DNA of 64,000 nt from assembly GCA_016711805.1 (NCBI GenBank), contig JADJSH010000007.1, forward strand, positions 184,774 through 248,773, given 5' to 3'. Source of the stretch: Bacteroidota bacterium (GTDB taxonomy: Bacteria; Bacteroidota; Bacteroidia; B-17B0; Aurantibacillaceae). The notes under the pieces were generated by a model, which saw nothing but the letters and a program-made list of their open reading frames with translations, did not search any database and was not told the DNA's origin. The translations under genes and the position numbers were made by a program. The stretch's first letter is position 1, and every line of letters starts with the position of its first letter. Below are positions 63,908-64,000 of the stretch, in pieces.

Positions 63908-63946
63908 AAAAGTGCTTATTCTCTAGTAGAATAGGCACTTTTTTGT
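63908..63946 (+). terminator. Terminator after tRNA-His
   Basis: Stem AAAGTGCTTATTCT / AGAATAGGCACTTT (one G-T wobble) with a small loop, followed by TTTTTGTTT. The last 54 bases of the window after it show no feature I can support. Confidence 0.75.
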
Positions 63947-64000
63947 TTCAACATTTCATATTATTTCATTCTATTTAATCTATTCACCTCCAAATCGGTG

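Noticed and set aside
63884..64000. Phage or integrative-element attachment site at the tRNA-His 3' end
   Set aside because: No integrase and no repeat of the tRNA 3' end were seen in the few bases available.

Overview
The window is A+T-rich chromosomal DNA from a member of the Bacteroidota. The reasons are: several surface proteins ending in type IX secretion (T9SS) type A sorting domains and one ending in a gliding-type (type B) domain; a succinate dehydrogenase with a single five-helix cytochrome b subunit, in the order sdhC-sdhA-sdhB; promoters of the TAnnTTTG type; and a LytTR regulator paired with a propeller-type sensor kinase. Genus and species cannot be told from the sequence alone. 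No prophage, transposase, CRISPR array or rRNA was seen. The only RNA gene found is tRNA-His(GTG) at the right end.

Layout. 0-9 kb: a broken DUF418 membrane protein, an esterase-like lipoprotein, an AlkB-type dioxygenase, a 1,400-residue TPR/4xGAF/PP2C phosphatase and a carotenoid-desaturase-like flavoprotein. 9-14.3 kb: sdhCAB, holB, nadD. 14.6-19.5 kb: three T9SS cargo genes, two with an Omp28-like CxxC domain. 19.5-31 kb: hldD, a reprolysin-like T9SS metalloprotease, dut, a flippase, a large gliding-type adhesin, and the operon panD / flippase-like membrane protein / rfaE2. 31-37.5 kb: three peptidases in a row (M1 lipoprotein, DPP-IV/PTP-type S9, PepT). 37.5-40.7 kb: a porin-like protein with a KdpDE-like two-component pair. 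40.8-46.9 kb: three tandem T9SS proteins with near-identical ends and unrelated middles. 47.2-50.6 kb: propeller sensor kinase (catalytically broken) and LytTR regulator. 50.6-56.9 kb: pdxA, an exported protein of unknown function, pepA, an oligopeptide-binding lipoprotein and xth. 57-64 kb: a large outer-membrane-like protein (frameshifted), a T9SS protein, ribE, nadB, a REP-like palindrome and tRNA-His.

How it fits together. hldD and rfaE2 are two steps of ADP-heptose synthesis for LPS. nadB and nadD belong to NAD synthesis, pdxA to PLP, panD to pantothenate and ribE to riboflavin. The peptidases at 31-37 kb plus pepA and the peptide-binding lipoprotein suggest growth on peptides. The most interesting part is 40.8-50.6 kb. 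Three secreted proteins share a 3' cassette (sorting domain, 3' UTR and terminator) and an upstream element made of two similar 15-base dyads exactly 21 bases apart. They lie beside a LytTR regulator, whose family is known to bind paired sites at about that spacing. The partner kinase has lost its phosphoacceptor region.

Caution. Seven genes are interrupted by what looks like loss of one base, nearly always in a short A or T run, including the normally essential dut. This points to consensus errors in the assembly more than to real gene decay. Broken genes are listed fragment by fragment, with the likely full extent stated.
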